From contig NZ_KB903359.1 in NCBI RefSeq assembly GCF_000379665.1, positions 159,998 to 223,997 of the forward strand: a stretch of DNA of 64,000 nucleotides. The letters run 5' to 3'. The position numbers and the translations under genes were made by a program. Shown piece by piece: positions 8,454 to 18,464 of the stretch; positions within the stretch are counted from its first letter, which is position 1, and each line of letters starts with the position of its first letter. This stretch comes from Butyricimonas synergistica DSM 23225 (GTDB lineage Bacteria > Bacteroidota > Bacteroidia > Bacteroidales > Marinifilaceae). The notes under the pieces were generated by a model. It ran no database searches, was not told the origin of the DNA, and saw only the letters and a list, made by a program, of their open reading frames with translations.

Positions 8454-11400
8454 GACTTTTTCATTTTGTGAACTACTTTCTCTATTTGCACGAAGAAGAA
8501 GGGTACGAGGACGATGCCCACGGTGATGGCGACGAGCATACCGAAGAAGATTCCGGTACCGATGGAATGGCGGCTGGCAGAACCGGTACCGCTGGCAAGT
8601 ACCATCGGAAGCATACCCAGCACGAAGGCGAGGGATGTCATCAAAATAGGACGGAAACGGGCACGTGCGGCGGTGATTGCGGCGGTGACTGCATCAATTC
8701 CTTTGTCTACCTCAACTTTGGCGAATTCTACAATCAAGATGGCATTCTTCGCCGCAAGACCGATCAGGGTAACTAACCCGATCTGAAAATAAACGTCGTT
8801 CTCCAACCCGAACACCCACACGCCGAGGTATGCGCCTAAGGCGGCAATCGGCAGGGAGAGCAACACGGCAACGGGTACCAGCCAACTCTCATAGAGGGCG
8901 GCAAGGAAAAGGAACACGAATATAAACACAAGTGCCATGACCATTCCGGTTTGTCCCTCGGCTTTTTTCTCCTGGAAGGACAAGCCGCTCCATTCAAGTC
9001 CGATATTGTCGGGCAGGTGTTGACGGGCTATCTTTTCTATCGCCCGCATGGCATCGCCGGAACTGTACCCGGGGGCGGCTTCACCGTTAACGACGGCGGT
9101 CGAGAACATATTGAAACGGCGGATGGAGCCAGGACCTGTGGTGTATTGCGGGGCTCCGAGCGCAGTGAGGGGTACCATGTCGCCTGCCGAGGTCTTGACG
9201 AAAAACATGTTCAGGTTTTCCTTCTGCATCCGGTAGGGTGCTTCCGCTTGCAGGTACACTTTGTATACCCGGTTGAACATATTGAAGTCATTGACATATA
9301 CCGAACCGGTGTATGCTTTCATTGTCGAGAAAATATCCGCCAGCGGGATGCCAAGCAGTTGTGCCTTGTCGCGGTCGACGTCGAAGTAAAGTTGCGGGAT
9401 TTCCGCCTGCAACGACGAGGATACCCCGGCAAGTGCCTTGTCTTGTGCTGCATATTTCACCAGCGTGTCTACGGCGGAAACAAGGTTCTCGAAGGTGGCT
9501 CCGTTACGGGCTTCCACTTGCAGCTCGAAACCACCGGACGATCCCAGACCAGGGATGATGGGCGGCGTGGAGAGGAAGACCTGTGCTTCCGGGTACTTGA
9601 AGAACTCGGCGCGGATGTCGTCCATCACGTCCTCGATAGACATATCACCTTTTTTCCGGTCTTCCCACGGTTTGAGAATCACGGTCAGCTCGGCGCGCGA
9701 TTGTGCCGTCCCCACGCGGGGGCTGCTCCCCGTCACGTTCTGCACGTGGGCGACGGCGGGATGTTGTTTGATATATTCTATGGCTCGGTCAGTCACCTTA
9801 CGTGTGCGTTCGAGCGTGGCTCCTTCCGGCAAAGCAAGTTCTACTTTAAAGTATCCCTGATCTTCCTCGGGAAGGAAACTGCTCGGGATCACCCGGTTGA
9901 GCACGAAGATAAACACCATGGCTATCCCGAATCCGGCGACGATGCGGCGGGGGTGGGAGAGTGCCCTTTGCAGAAGGTGTATGTATTTGTTATTCCCGAG
10001 TGCCAGCCATTCGTTGATCTTGCGGAAAACGTAGCCTTTTTTACCTGTCGAAGGGCGCAATAATAGGGCACACATGGCAGGGCTTAAGGTTAGTGCCACG
10101 ACCAGCGAGATCAGCACGGATACGACGATCGTGATGGCGAACTGGCGGTAGAGCATTCCCGTGATACCGGGCAGGAAACTCACGGGCACGAACACGGCAC
10201 CCAGCACGAGCGAGGTGGCGACAAGCGCACCCGTCAATTCCTTCATAGCTTTACCCGTTGCTTCACGGGGGGATAATCCTTCTTCTTCCATGATGCGTTC
10301 CACTCCCTCGACGACGACAATTGCGTCATCGACGACGATACCGATAGCCAGTACCAACCCGAGCAGGGTGAGCATATTGATCGAGAATCCGAACGCCAGC
10401 ATAAAACCGAAGGTACCGACCAGCGACACGGGCACTGCCACGAGCGGGATCAACGATGCCCGCCAGCTTTGCAACGAGAGGAACACGACGAGGATCACGA
10501 GGAACAATGCCTCGAACAAAGTTTTGTACACCTCATGAATGGATTCGGCTATATAAGTGGTGATGTCGAACGGGATATTGTATTCCACGCCCTCGGGGAA
10601 GTCGCGGCTGATCTCTTCCATCGCTTTTTTCACGTTGTTGGCAACTTCCATGGCGTTTGCCCCGGGTAGCATGAAAATACCGAGGATGGCGGCATTCTCA
10701 CCGTTCAAACCGCTCTCCGTGTTGTAGGAACTCGCCTCAAGCGATACCCGGGCGATGTCCCGCAGGCGGATGATGGAGCCGTCCGGGTTGGCACGCACGA
10801 CAATATCTTCAAATTCTTCCACCGAGGACAAACGTCCCGGTGCGGTGATGGGAATGGTGATGTCGACGCCGGTCATGGGTTGTTGCCCCAGCACACCCGC
10901 TGCCGACTCGCGGTTTTGGTCTTTGAGCACGCTTTGCAGGTCTTTGATGGTTAACCCGAAGTTCGCCATACGATCGGGAAGAATCCATATCTGCATGGCG
11001 TAATAGCGGCTACCGATGTTGGAAACCCGTCCCACGCCGGGGATACGTTTCAACACGTCGAGCACGTTCATCGTGGCGAAGTTACTGAGGTATATCTCGT
11101 CGAAACGGGGGTCTTCGGAGGTTAGCGCAAGGGTCATCAATTGGCTGGCGGATTGTTTCTCCACCTTGATACCGTTCTGTACAACCTCGGCGGGCAGGCG
11201 CGATTCAGCTAGTTTTACCCGGTTTTGCACGTCCACTGCTGCCAGTTCGGCGTCGGTGGAGATGTCGAAAGTGATTGTGATGGATAGCCCTCCCGAGTTG
11301 GAACTGCTCGATTCCATGTATAGCATACCCGGCGTACCGTTTAATTCCTGCTCGATGGGGGTAGCCACGGCTTGCGACACGGTGACGGCGCTTGCGCCGG

Positions 11401-11551
11401 GGTATGATGCCGAGATCTTGACCACGGGAGGCGTGATCTGCGGGTATTGGTCGACGGGGAGCTGAAACAAGCCGATTACGCCGACAATGACAATCAGTAT
11501 GGAAAGTACCGCCGAGAAAATCGGTCGGTCTATAAAGAAGCCCGGTTTCAT
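8450..11551 (-). CDS. RND multidrug efflux transporter, AcrB/HAE1 family
   Basis: A 1033-aa inner-membrane proton/drug antiporter of the HAE1 family, likely exporting hydrophobic or amphiphilic toxins. It has the N-terminal GFFIDRPIFSAVLSI motif, the TM4 Asp pair in IGIVVDDAIVVVEGVERI that relays protons, RPSTGKKG after the first TM block, VIPSSFLPEEDQGYF in the second porter half, and GLAAKNAILIVEFA in TM10 with the conserved Lys. Length matches AcrB (1049 aa). ATGA overlaps link it to the adaptor gene before and the channel gene after. GC is clearly higher than in the second RND gene at 52784. Confidence 0.95.
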   Translation of the reverse strand: MKPGFFIDRPIFSAVLSILIVIVGVIGLFQLPVDQYPQITPPVVKISASYPGASAVTVSQAVATPIEQELNGTPGMLYMESSSSNSGGLSITITFDISTDAELAAVDVQNRVKLAESRLPAEVVQNGIKVEKQSASQLMTLALTSEDPRFDEIYLSNFATMNVLDVLKRIPGVGRVSNIGSRYYAMQIWILPDRMANFGLTIKDLQSVLKDQNRESAAGVLGQQPMTGVDITIPITAPGRLSSVEEFEDIVVRANPDGSIIRLRDIARVSLEASSYNTESGLNGENAAILGIFMLPGANAMEVANNVKKAMEEISRDFPEGVEYNIPFDITTYIAESIHEVYKTLFEALFLVILVVFLSLQSWRASLIPLVAVPVSLVGTFGFMLAFGFSINMLTLLGLVLAIGIVVDDAIVVVEGVERIMEEEGLSPREATGKAMKELTGALVATSLVLGAVFVPVSFLPGITGMLYRQFAITIVVSVLISLVVALTLSPAMCALLLRPSTGKKGYVFRKINEWLALGNNKYIHLLQRALSHPRRIVAGFGIAMVFIFVLNRVIPSSFLPEEDQGYFKVELALPEGATLERTRKVTDRAIEYIKQHPAVAHVQNVTGSSPRVGTAQSRAELTVILKPWEDRKKGDMSIEDVMDDIRAEFFKYPEAQVFLSTPPIIPGLGSSGGFELQVEARNGATFENLVSAVDTLVKYAAQDKALAGVSSSLQAEIPQLYFDVDRDKAQLLGIPLADIFSTMKAYTGSVYVNDFNMFNRVYKVYLQAEAPYRMQKENLNMFFVKTSAGDMVPLTALGAPQYTTGPGSIRRFNMFSTAVVNGEAAPGYSSGDAMRAIEKIARQHLPDNIGLEWSGLSFQEKKAEGQTGMVMALVFIFVFLFLAALYESWLVPVAVLLSLPIAALGAYLGVWVFGLENDVYFQIGLVTLIGLAAKNAILIVEFAKVEVDKGIDAVTAAITAARARFRPILMTSLAFVLGMLPMVLASGTGSASRHSIGTGIFFGMLVAITVGIVLVPFFFVQIEKVVHKMKKS

Positions 11552-12705
11552 GGTTGTACCTCCTCTTCTTTCTTGATAGTAACCATGATCGGGTCTACCA
11601 GCGCACCCGGTGTCAGCTTGTGGTATCCTTCCACGACGACAAGTTCGTCCGCTCCCAGCCCTCGTTCAACGACGGTGGTATTATTTACCTCGGGTCCGAT
11701 CTCGATAAAGCGTTTTTCCGCCGTGCTATCTCTTCGCACAACATATATATATGCGCCGCCTTTCTCGATAATAACCGCTTTCGTAGGCACGACGATAGCA
11801 CTTTCCCGCACGTCAAGCAATAGTTTCACTTTCGTGAACTGACCGGGAAGCAGTTTCCGGTCGGGATTCGGCAATTCGGCTCGCACGCCGAAGGTCCCCG
11901 TCTTGGGGTTTACCTGCGGGTCGGCAAAGTCGACGATACCCGTGAGCGGGTAGACCGAGTTGTCGGCAAGCGTGATGGTCACGTTGGGCTGCCAAGAACG
12001 GTTGGCGTCTTTTTCGCCGAGCGTCACGTTACGTTTTTGGCTTTTCAGGTAGTCGAGTGCGGGGAGGCTGAAATCCACCAGCACTTCGTCGCTCTCCACG
12101 ACGGTTGCCAATTGTGATTTCCCGCCGGGACCGACGAGCGAACCGATGTCGGCGTTCCGTTCACTGATATACCCGTCGATGGGGGAACGCACGGTGGTGT
12201 AGTCCAGTTCCATTTCCGCCTGCTTCAAGTCTGCTTCGCTCATCGCCACGTTTGCTTTGGCACTCTCGTGAGCGGCAACGGCGTTGTCCAGGTCAAGCTG
12301 GCTTGCGGCTTTCTGCTCGTATAGCGGACGCAAGCGTTCCTCATCACGTGCCGACTTAGCAGCTTGCGCCCGGTCTTTCGCCAGCTGCGCCTTTGCCTTG
12401 TCCACCCGTGCTCGATACAAGTCGCTGTTTATTTTAAAAAGAGGCTGTCCCCGCTTCACGCGTTTTCCTTCCTCGAAAAGCATCCCCTCGAGATATCCTT
12501 CCACGCGTGCCCGGATTTCTACCGAACTCTTGGCACGGATCTGCCCCACGTATTCACCATAAATCTCTACATTGTCCGTTCCCGCTTTCTCTACCGTCAC
12601 GATTTGCCGCACGGGAGTCTGTTTGTCTTTACAAGCCCCGATGACTACTATTACCGCAAGAACTATTGTTGCACGTTTTATCTTCATGTTTCTTGTATTT
12701 TTCAT
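11548..12705 (-). CDS. RND efflux periplasmic adaptor lipoprotein (AcrA type)
   Basis: A 385-aa membrane fusion protein joining the AcrB-type pump to its outer membrane channel. The N-terminus is a lipoprotein signal (VVIGAC, Cys about residue 25). Lipoyl-like halves flank a coiled-coil hairpin: VEGYLEGMLFEEGKRVKRGQPLF before it, DYTTVRSPIDGYISERNADIG after it. A beta-barrel region follows, with KTGTFGVRAELPNPDRKLLPG. First gene of its operon. An internal ATG at 12687 is an alternative start that also leaves a complete signal peptide; neither has a clear Shine-Dalgarno. Confidence 0.93.
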   Translation of the reverse strand: MKNTRNMKIKRATIVLAVIVVIGACKDKQTPVRQIVTVEKAGTDNVEIYGEYVGQIRAKSSVEIRARVEGYLEGMLFEEGKRVKRGQPLFKINSDLYRARVDKAKAQLAKDRAQAAKSARDEERLRPLYEQKAASQLDLDNAVAAHESAKANVAMSEADLKQAEMELDYTTVRSPIDGYISERNADIGSLVGPGGKSQLATVVESDEVLVDFSLPALDYLKSQKRNVTLGEKDANRSWQPNVTITLADNSVYPLTGIVDFADPQVNPKTGTFGVRAELPNPDRKLLPGQFTKVKLLLDVRESAIVVPTKAVIIEKGGAYIYVVRRDSTAEKRFIEIGPEVNNTTVVERGLGADELVVVEGYHKLTPGALVDPIMVTIKKEEEVQP

Positions 12706-12908
12706 TTTGTGTATTCTATTGAAAATTGTATGCTACATTGTACGTGAAAATGTAAAAATAGGTTATTTGCTTGATAGCCAATAGATGTTTTGTCATTTTT
12801 CTTGAAAATTCTCTATAATCGTAAATCGGGGAATCGTGGAATATTGCCACGGGGTGTGGAAAGAAGTGTTGATTTTATTCATTGTAACATCACATATTAA
12901 CCTTGTCG

Positions 12909-12916
12909 CAAAGGTA
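12909..12916 (-). promoter_or_regulatory. Candidate -7 box for the first RND efflux operon
   Basis: On the minus strand this reads TACCTTTG followed by CG, a common form of the Bacteroidetes -7 element. It lies about 200 bases before the adaptor gene. No good -33 TTTG is present, so this is tentative. Confidence 0.35.
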
Positions 12917-12949
12917 TTAATATTTTAGATGTATTTTCCAGATTTAATA

Positions 12950-12994
12950 ATTGCCGATTTGTAATTCTCATGAATGAATCACTAAATCGGCAAT
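12950..12994 (-). repeat. Repeat-family A hairpin downstream of nuoN
   Basis: ATTGCCGATTT (12950-12960) and AAATCGGCAAT (12984-12994) form an 11-bp perfect inverted repeat 18 bases beyond the nuoN stop. The same words recur at 46117-46162 and, in part, between several nuo genes. It may serve as the operon terminator, although no long U-run follows. Confidence 0.6.
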
Positions 12995-13012
12995 CAACAA
13001 ATGTATTAATTC

Positions 13013-14434
13013 TTACATCCCAAAGCTGAACGTCCCGATGCTCTCGTAGACGATGCTTAGAACGCCCACGCCGAGGATACCGGCACTGCACGCCAAGAGG
13101 CTGATGCGGGTGTAGCCGTCGGAACGGAAGGATTCGATGGGTATTTCGCTTTTGTTGATAAACATGGCTTTTACTACCCGGAGATAGTAGTATAGCGAAA
13201 CGATCGTGTTCACCAGGGCGATGAATACCAGCACGTAGTATCCTTGTTGGGCGGCAGCTGCGAAGATAAAGAACTTGCTGAAGAACCCGGCGAACGGGGG
13301 GATACCTGCCAACGAGAAAAGGGTAATCATCATCACGAAGCTAAGGCGGGGATTGGTACAGTAAAGTCCGTTATAGTCGTCGATCGTGATCTTGCCGGAA
13401 CGGTGTTCCACGATAGCGATCACGCCGAAAGCTGCGAGGTTGGAAAGCATATACACCAGCACGTAGTACACCAGTCCTGTCATACCCATCGCCGTGCCGC
13501 TGATGACACCTAGCATGATGTATCCGGCTTGCGAGATGGAGGAATAGGCGAAGAACCGCTTCAAGTTCTGTTGGCGTAGTGCGAAAAGGTTTGCCAAAGT
13601 GATGGTGGCAATGATTACCCAATAGAGGATGCTTTGCCATTCGTACACGAGCGGGGCAAATACCTTGTAAAGGATTGCCATAAGCACGAAGGCTGCCGAA
13701 CCTTTGGAAATCACGGAAAGGTATGCCGTTACGCTTGTCGGGGCTCCCTCGTAAACGTCGGGTGTCCACTGGTGGAAGGGAACAAGCGATAGTTTGAAGC
13801 CTAGTCCCACGAAGAAGAACACGAACGCCATCAGTTGTATGGGACTACCGGTGATGCCGGCGGGAATATCCTCGAAATAAAGGGTTCCCGTGGTGCCGTA
13901 GATCAAGGATATACCGTACAGCGATAACCCGGATGCGAAAACGGCTGTAAGGATATATTTCGCTCCCGCTTCGGCTGATTTTTGCTTGTACTTGTCGAAT
14001 GCGGCAAGGGTTGCCATTGGGATAGAGGCTGTTTCCAACCCGATAAAGAACATCAGAAAGTTTCCGGCAGAGATCATGAAATACATACCAAGCAAGGTCG
14101 CAAGGGTAATCATGTAAAATTCGCCCCGGCGGATGATGGTACGTTCACTGGCAAGCCAGTTGTTCGCCTGCATGAAGACGAGCAGCGTCCCGATATTGAG
14201 AATGGTCTTCATGACGCTACCCATGGGCACGTTGTGGTACATCCCCCCGAATGCCGTAATCTCGATGTTGGGCGAGAGGTTCAGCAAAGTGTGGATTCCC
14301 ACGAGCACGCAGGCGATGGGCTGGAAATACTTCAAGCTCTTCTGCGAACCGAATATATCGTAGACAAGGAGTATGACAATCACCGCAACGAGTGATACTT
14401 CCTCTTTCATTAGTAAGAAATTAGCGTAAACCAT
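13013..14434 (-). CDS. nuoN: NADH-quinone oxidoreductase subunit N
   Basis: A 473-aa antiporter-like membrane subunit of complex I, with about 14 transmembrane helices, taking part in proton translocation. The Mrp-like core is visible: [29 protein letters not shown] with its conserved Lys, then [17 protein letters not shown], and [17 protein letters not shown]. Length is normal. It is the last gene of the nuo operon. Between it and nuoM lies an AT-rich repeat that contains the nuoM stop codon. Confidence 0.95.
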   Translation of the reverse strand: MVYANFLLMKEEVSLVAVIVILLVYDIFGSQKSLKYFQPIACVLVGIHTLLNLSPNIEITAFGGMYHNVPMGSVMKTILNIGTLLVFMQANNWLASERTIIRRGEFYMITLATLLGMYFMISAGNFLMFFIGLETASIPMATLAAFDKYKQKSAEAGAKYILTAVFASGLSLYGISLIYGTTGTLYFEDIPAGITGSPIQLMAFVFFFVGLGFKLSLVPFHQWTPDVYEGAPTSVTAYLSVISKGSAAFVLMAILYKVFAPLVYEWQSILYWVIIATITLANLFALRQQNLKRFFAYSSISQAGYIMLGVISGTAMGMTGLVYYVLVYMLSNLAAFGVIAIVEHRSGKITIDDYNGLYCTNPRLSFVMMITLFSLAGIPPFAGFFSKFFIFAAAAQQGYYVLVFIALVNTIVSLYYYLRVVKAMFINKSEIPIESFRSDGYTRISLLACSAGILGVGVLSIVYESIGTFSFGM

Positions 14435-14440
14435 GTTGTT

Positions 14441-14480
14441 ATTTTAGATTTAACGATTTTATTGATTCTGTGATTTAGTG
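14441..14480 (-). repeat. Repeat-family A fragment between nuoM and nuoN
   Basis: On the plus strand this contains ATTTTAGATTTAACGATT followed by GATTCTGTGATTTAGTG, words shared with the gaps at 18380-18460, 18983-19062 and 46117-46162. The nuoM stop codon (14475-14477) lies within the GATTTAGTG word. Confidence 0.55.
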
Positions 14481-15965
14481 TAACATCGAGATGAGCGATT
14501 GCAACGATCCGCTAATCATGTCGGATAACCACAGGGGAGCTAGACCTATGCCAGTGATGGCGAGAATGAGCACGATGGTTGAAAAACGTTCGTACCAAAC
14601 GGCATCGGTGAGAGCCAGGTGGTGATCGTTAACCACTTTCCCGTAAAGCAATTTGCCAACTACCCGCAGGATATATACCGCCGTGATGACGATAGAGGTG
14701 CAGGCAATGATAGTAAATACCCGGTGGAATGTGTCCGTGTTTTGGAATGCCCCCACGAAGACGGTCATTTCAGCCACGAATCCGCTTAATCCCGGCAACC
14801 CGAGGGAAGCCAGACCGGCGATCACGTAACAAACACCGAGGAAGGGCATGATACGCATCAATCCGCCCATTTCCCGGATGTCCCGCGTGTGGGTACGCCC
14901 GTAGATCATGCCGATTAACGCAAAGAACAGCGCTGTCATCAACCCGTGGGAGAGCATTTGCATCACTGCACCCGTCATGGCGGTCTGGTTTAGCATAAGG
15001 ATGGCGAAAAGCACCAACCCGCAGTGGCTCACGGAAGAATAAGCGTTGATATATTTCAAGTCTGTCTGCACGATGGCGGAATAAGCCCCGTAAACGACAC
15101 TGATACCCGTAAGAATGATAAATATCCATGATAACTCCTTTGCGGCTTCTGGCATGAGGTAGATAGCTACCCGGAAACACCCGTATCCTCCCAATTTCAT
15201 CAATACCCCAGCGTGGAGCATGGAAACGGCGGTAGGGGCGGAGGCATGACCGTCGGGCGACCACGTGTGAAACGGGAACAAGGCACCCAGCACCCCGAAA
15301 CCGATAAATACCAACGGGAAGAACCAGCGTTGCAACGCTAACGGCATGGCGTGGGAGTGTGCTATTTCCAGCAAGTTCATGGACGGCATTCCGGTACCTG
15401 CGGAATTAAAGTATATCCCGAGTATCCCGACGAGCAGGAAGGCAGAACCACCCATCAACATCAGCGTTAATTTCATGGCGGCGTATTCCTTTTTGCCACT
15501 GCCCCAGACACCGATCAGCAAGTACATGGGAATCAGCGCAACCTCGTAGAACATAAACATGGTGAATAGGTCTATCGAGATAAAGAACCCGAACACCCCG
15601 ATGGATAGTAGATAGAACCAAAGGAAGTATTCTTTTTGCAGAAACTCCATTTTCCACGAGGCGAATGTCCCGGTGAAAACGATGATGGCAGAGAGTAGCA
15701 ACATGGCTACCGAGATGCCGTCTACCCCGACGGAGTAGTGTATGTTCAAAGGTGCGTACCACATTGTGTCGGCAGTGAATAGCATCTCGGCAGTGTTACC
15801 GGCACCTCGTTCCCCCAGATAGGCGAACACCAATCCCACGGCGAGAACCAGCAACAGCGAAGCACCCGTGGCAACCGCTACACGAATCTGTTGTAGGTTC
15901 TTCGAGAAGAACAGCCCGCACATCGAGAGGATCGGTATTAGAACGAATAAGGATAAAAAGTTCAT
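14475..15965 (-). CDS. nuoM: NADH-quinone oxidoreductase subunit M
   Basis: A 496-aa antiporter-like proton-pumping subunit of complex I. I chose the ATG at 15965 (MNFLSLFVLIPIL), the standard family N-terminus; the frame extends upstream only to a TTG inside the nuoL-nuoM spacer. Conserved features: FYEVALIPMYLLIGVWG with the key Glu, FPFHTWSPDGHASAPTAVSM with HTW and the broken helix, AYSSVSHCGLVLFA, and GLPGLSGFVAEMTVF. Multiple membrane helices throughout. Length is typical. Confidence 0.95.
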   Translation of the reverse strand: MNFLSLFVLIPILSMCGLFFSKNLQQIRVAVATGASLLLVLAVGLVFAYLGERGAGNTAEMLFTADTMWYAPLNIHYSVGVDGISVAMLLLSAIIVFTGTFASWKMEFLQKEYFLWFYLLSIGVFGFFISIDLFTMFMFYEVALIPMYLLIGVWGSGKKEYAAMKLTLMLMGGSAFLLVGILGIYFNSAGTGMPSMNLLEIAHSHAMPLALQRWFFPLVFIGFGVLGALFPFHTWSPDGHASAPTAVSMLHAGVLMKLGGYGCFRVAIYLMPEAAKELSWIFIILTGISVVYGAYSAIVQTDLKYINAYSSVSHCGLVLFAILMLNQTAMTGAVMQMLSHGLMTALFFALIGMIYGRTHTRDIREMGGLMRIMPFLGVCYVIAGLASLGLPGLSGFVAEMTVFVGAFQNTDTFHRVFTIIACTSIVITAVYILRVVGKLLYGKVVNDHHLALTDAVWYERFSTIVLILAITGIGLAPLWLSDMISGSLQSLISMLH

Positions 15966-15989
15966 ATTTATTAATTTTAGATTTATCAA

Positions 15990-17888
15990 CTAAATCAATA
16001 CCAGTATTAAAATCAATATCGTTCCGAACAGGATCACGTAAGCGTATTGCTGCACCTGACCCGATTGCAAGCCCCGGATATTGTAGGACACCCATTGTGA
16101 CATGGAAGCAAGTCCGTTTAGGCTTGCGTCGATCACGTGGCGGTCGAACCAAGCGATGGGACGGGAAATACAATTGAAGATAATCCGCTTCGTGATAAAG
16201 AGATATACCTCGTCAATGTAGAACCGCCGGTATGCCGCACGGTGCAATCCGCTGAACGTCGTAGCCAGCCGATCGGGTATCGGGTTCGCCTTCCTGTAAA
16301 AATAAGTAGCCAGAGCAATGGAGATACAAGCCACGATCACGCTGGTGATAGCTACCGACCAATCGAGGTGGATGATGTACTCCTGACCGTTGCTGCTAAC
16401 GAACTTACCAAAAGGTATAAAACCGGCGAAAAGGGTCACTACGGCAAGGAACACGAGCGGCAGAGTCATGAACTTCGGTGCCTCGTGCGGGGTATGCTCG
16501 TGTGCGCTCTCTTTTCCCCAAAATATATTATAGTATAACCGGAACATATAGAATGCGGTAAGAGCGGCGATGAAACTCATCACGACTCCCATTACCGGAC
16601 TGAACATGAATGCGGCGGCAAGTATCTCGTCTTTACTAAAGAATCCGGAGAATGGCGGAATACCCGAGATGGCAAGGCAAGCCACGAGGAAGGTGATGTG
16701 CGTCACGGGCAGGTATTTGCGCAGACCTCCCATGTGGCTCATCTCGTTACTGTGCACGGCGTGGATAATAGCTCCCGCCCCGAGGAACAATAGTGCTTTG
16801 AACATGGCATGCGTGAACAGATGGAACATAGAAGCCATGTATCCCAGCCCGGCGTGTCCGTCCATGCCGGAAACCCCGAGAGCTACCATCATGAACCCGA
16901 TTTGCGAGATCGTGGAGAACGCCAGCACCCGCTTGATGTCTGTCTGTACACAGGCTACAACGGCGGCGTAGAGCGAGGTGACCGCCCCGACGACGGCTAT
17001 AAGTACCAGCACATCCGGAGCTTCCAAGTAATAGACGGGGAACAACCGAGCCACGAGGAATACCCCGGCAACCACCATTGTGGCGGCATGAATCAATGCC
17101 GATACGGGGGTAGGACCTTCCATGGCGTCAGGTAACCAGATGTGCAAGGGGAACATCGCCGATTTTCCGGCACCTCCCATGAAGATCAGCGCCATTGCCC
17201 AGCTTATCACGGAGCAACCCATGAACGTAGTTCCTGCTGCTCCGGTGAAGATGGAAGCATCGCCCGAGGTCAATATCTCGAACGAGAACGTCTTCGTGTA
17301 ATAAGATAATAATAGTATTCCGATCAGGAAACCGAGGTCTGCGAACCGGGTGACGATAAAGGCTTTCTTGGAAGCCGCCACTGCCTCGGGTTTCGTGTAA
17401 TAGAAACCAATCAGCAGATAGGAAGAAACTCCCACGAGTTCCCAGAAGATATACATCTGGAAGATGTTCGTGGCAACCACCAACCCCAGCATGGAGAAGG
17501 TAAACAGGGAGAGGAATGCGTAATAACGTTGGAAACCTCTTTCCCCGTGCATATATCCCAGACTGTAAACGTGTACCATAAACGACACGGTAGTAATGAC
17601 GACGAGCATCATGACCGAGATCGGGTCGAGCAGGATACCTAGGTCGATATGCAGGTATTGCGTGAAACGCAACCATTCAAAGTTCAGCGGAATAACGGGT
17701 GCGTGTACCCCGTCTACCCGTGGTATCGAGAAATATTGCCATGCCGTGCTGTAAGCCAGCAGAACCACTACGGCTAACGAAAGCGTCCCGATACATCCGG
17801 CTGTGAAGGGCTTCAGTTTTGTCCCCAGCAGTCCTAACACCAGAAACGTTAGCAGTGGTAGTATTAATATGAGTGTTGTGTATTCCAT
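15990..17888 (-). CDS. nuoL: NADH-quinone oxidoreductase subunit L
   Basis: A 632-aa complex I subunit, the largest antiporter-like pump, with a C-terminal lateral amphipathic helix expected to run along the membrane arm. Seen here: IDLGILLDPISVMMLVVITTVS, FWELVGVSSYLLIGFYYTKPEA with the conserved Glu, PLHIWLPDAMEGPTPVSALIHAATMV with the Lys/His proton path around it, TDIKRVLAFSTISQIGFMM, and GIPPFSGFFSKDEI. Length and motif order match E. coli NuoL (613 aa). Confidence 0.96.
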   Translation of the reverse strand: MEYTTLILILPLLTFLVLGLLGTKLKPFTAGCIGTLSLAVVVLLAYSTAWQYFSIPRVDGVHAPVIPLNFEWLRFTQYLHIDLGILLDPISVMMLVVITTVSFMVHVYSLGYMHGERGFQRYYAFLSLFTFSMLGLVVATNIFQMYIFWELVGVSSYLLIGFYYTKPEAVAASKKAFIVTRFADLGFLIGILLLSYYTKTFSFEILTSGDASIFTGAAGTTFMGCSVISWAMALIFMGGAGKSAMFPLHIWLPDAMEGPTPVSALIHAATMVVAGVFLVARLFPVYYLEAPDVLVLIAVVGAVTSLYAAVVACVQTDIKRVLAFSTISQIGFMMVALGVSGMDGHAGLGYMASMFHLFTHAMFKALLFLGAGAIIHAVHSNEMSHMGGLRKYLPVTHITFLVACLAISGIPPFSGFFSKDEILAAAFMFSPVMGVVMSFIAALTAFYMFRLYYNIFWGKESAHEHTPHEAPKFMTLPLVFLAVVTLFAGFIPFGKFVSSNGQEYIIHLDWSVAITSVIVACISIALATYFYRKANPIPDRLATTFSGLHRAAYRRFYIDEVYLFITKRIIFNCISRPIAWFDRHVIDASLNGLASMSQWVSYNIRGLQSGQVQQYAYVILFGTILILILVLI

Positions 17889-18061
17889 GTTTTAATTTTA
17901 AATTTAACGATTGTAGATTTTAGATTTCTCCCCGCTTGCCAACGCTTCTTTCATTCTACATTCTTAATTTTTATTCACCGACTCCGGGTCGAGTCACTAG
18001 TTCCTCCTCTGTTTATGGAGGAGGTGTTGGCGTGCCGACGGAGGAGTGCATTTTCAATTAT
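17889..18061. repeat. nuoL-nuoK spacer with structured repeat (family B)
   Basis: A 173-base spacer within an otherwise tight operon. It begins with family A words (TTTAATTTTAAATTTAACG, TAGATTTTAGATTT). GACTC..GAGTC at 17980-17995 forms a short hairpin. Then comes a family B element at 18001-18046: CCTCCTC (18003-18009) pairs with GAGGAGG (18018-18024), and GTTGGC (18026-18031) pairs with GCCGAC (18034-18039), allowing one G-U pair, followed by GGAGGAG. A related element lies at 24356-24400. Confidence 0.55.
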
Positions 18062-18373
18062 TTAGTGTTTCATCTCACTCAAGTTCTTCACTTGTATATT
18101 CCGGATGTTCCGGTATATGTTGATAATGATGGCTATGGCAACAGCCGTTTCGCAAGCGGAAACCCCGATAGCGAACAGGGTGAAGAAAAAGCCTTCCATC
18201 TGTTCGGGAAAGAGATAGCGGTTGAACACGGCGAAGTTAATATCTACCGAGTTTAGTATCAACTCTATGGAAATCAGCACAGCCAGCAGGTTCCTCCGGG
18301 TAATAAAACCGTAGATTCCTGCGAAAAGCATAATCGTGCTAATCACCAAGTAATATTCCATGTGTAGTTCCAT
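18062..18373 (-). CDS. nuoK: NADH-quinone oxidoreductase subunit K
   Basis: A 103-aa, three-helix membrane subunit of complex I, equivalent to mitochondrial ND4L. YYLVISTIMLFAGIYGFITRRNLLAVLISIELILNSV carries the conserved membrane Glu of helix 2, and a second acidic residue lies in FALGVSACETAVAIAI-type sequence (here FAIGVSACETAVAIAII), both needed for proton transfer in E. coli. I took the first ATG (MELHMEYY); the ATG four codons in is possible. Length is normal. Confidence 0.95.
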   Translation of the reverse strand: MELHMEYYLVISTIMLFAGIYGFITRRNLLAVLISIELILNSVDINFAVFNRYLFPEQMEGFFFTLFAIGVSACETAVAIAIIINIYRNIRNIQVKNLSEMKH

Positions 18374-18379
18374 ATTCTG

Positions 18380-18460
18380 ATTTTAGATTTAATGATTCTG
18401 TGATTTAGTGATTTTAGGTTCGTGATTAATCTCTTAATCATAAATGGGCAATCACTGAAT
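18380..18460. repeat. Family A repeat in nuoK-nuoJ spacer
   Basis: Contains TTTTAGATTTAATGATTCTG, TGATTTAGTGATTTTAGG, GTGATTAATCTCTTAATCA and GGGCAATCACTGAATTG. It is built from TGATT/AATCA units like the other family A copies and shows a degenerate version of the GCAATCACTNAAT arm. Confidence 0.55.
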
Positions 18461-18464
18461 TGTT

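Larger units (their letters stand above)
12706..13012. other. Gap between RND operon and nuoN
   Basis: A 307-base AT-rich gap: the far side (12950-12994) holds a repeat hairpin just past nuoN, and 12909-12916 a minus-strand promoter-like box facing the efflux operon. If that promoter is used, the efflux mRNA has a leader near 200 nt. No reading frame is credible. Confidence 0.5.

Noticed and set aside
8951-10063. A 370-codon plus-strand frame antisense to the first AcrB-type gene
   Set aside because: It lies wholly opposite a certain RND gene and has the His/Cys/Arg-rich look of a shadow frame, with no recognisable domain or ribosome-binding site.
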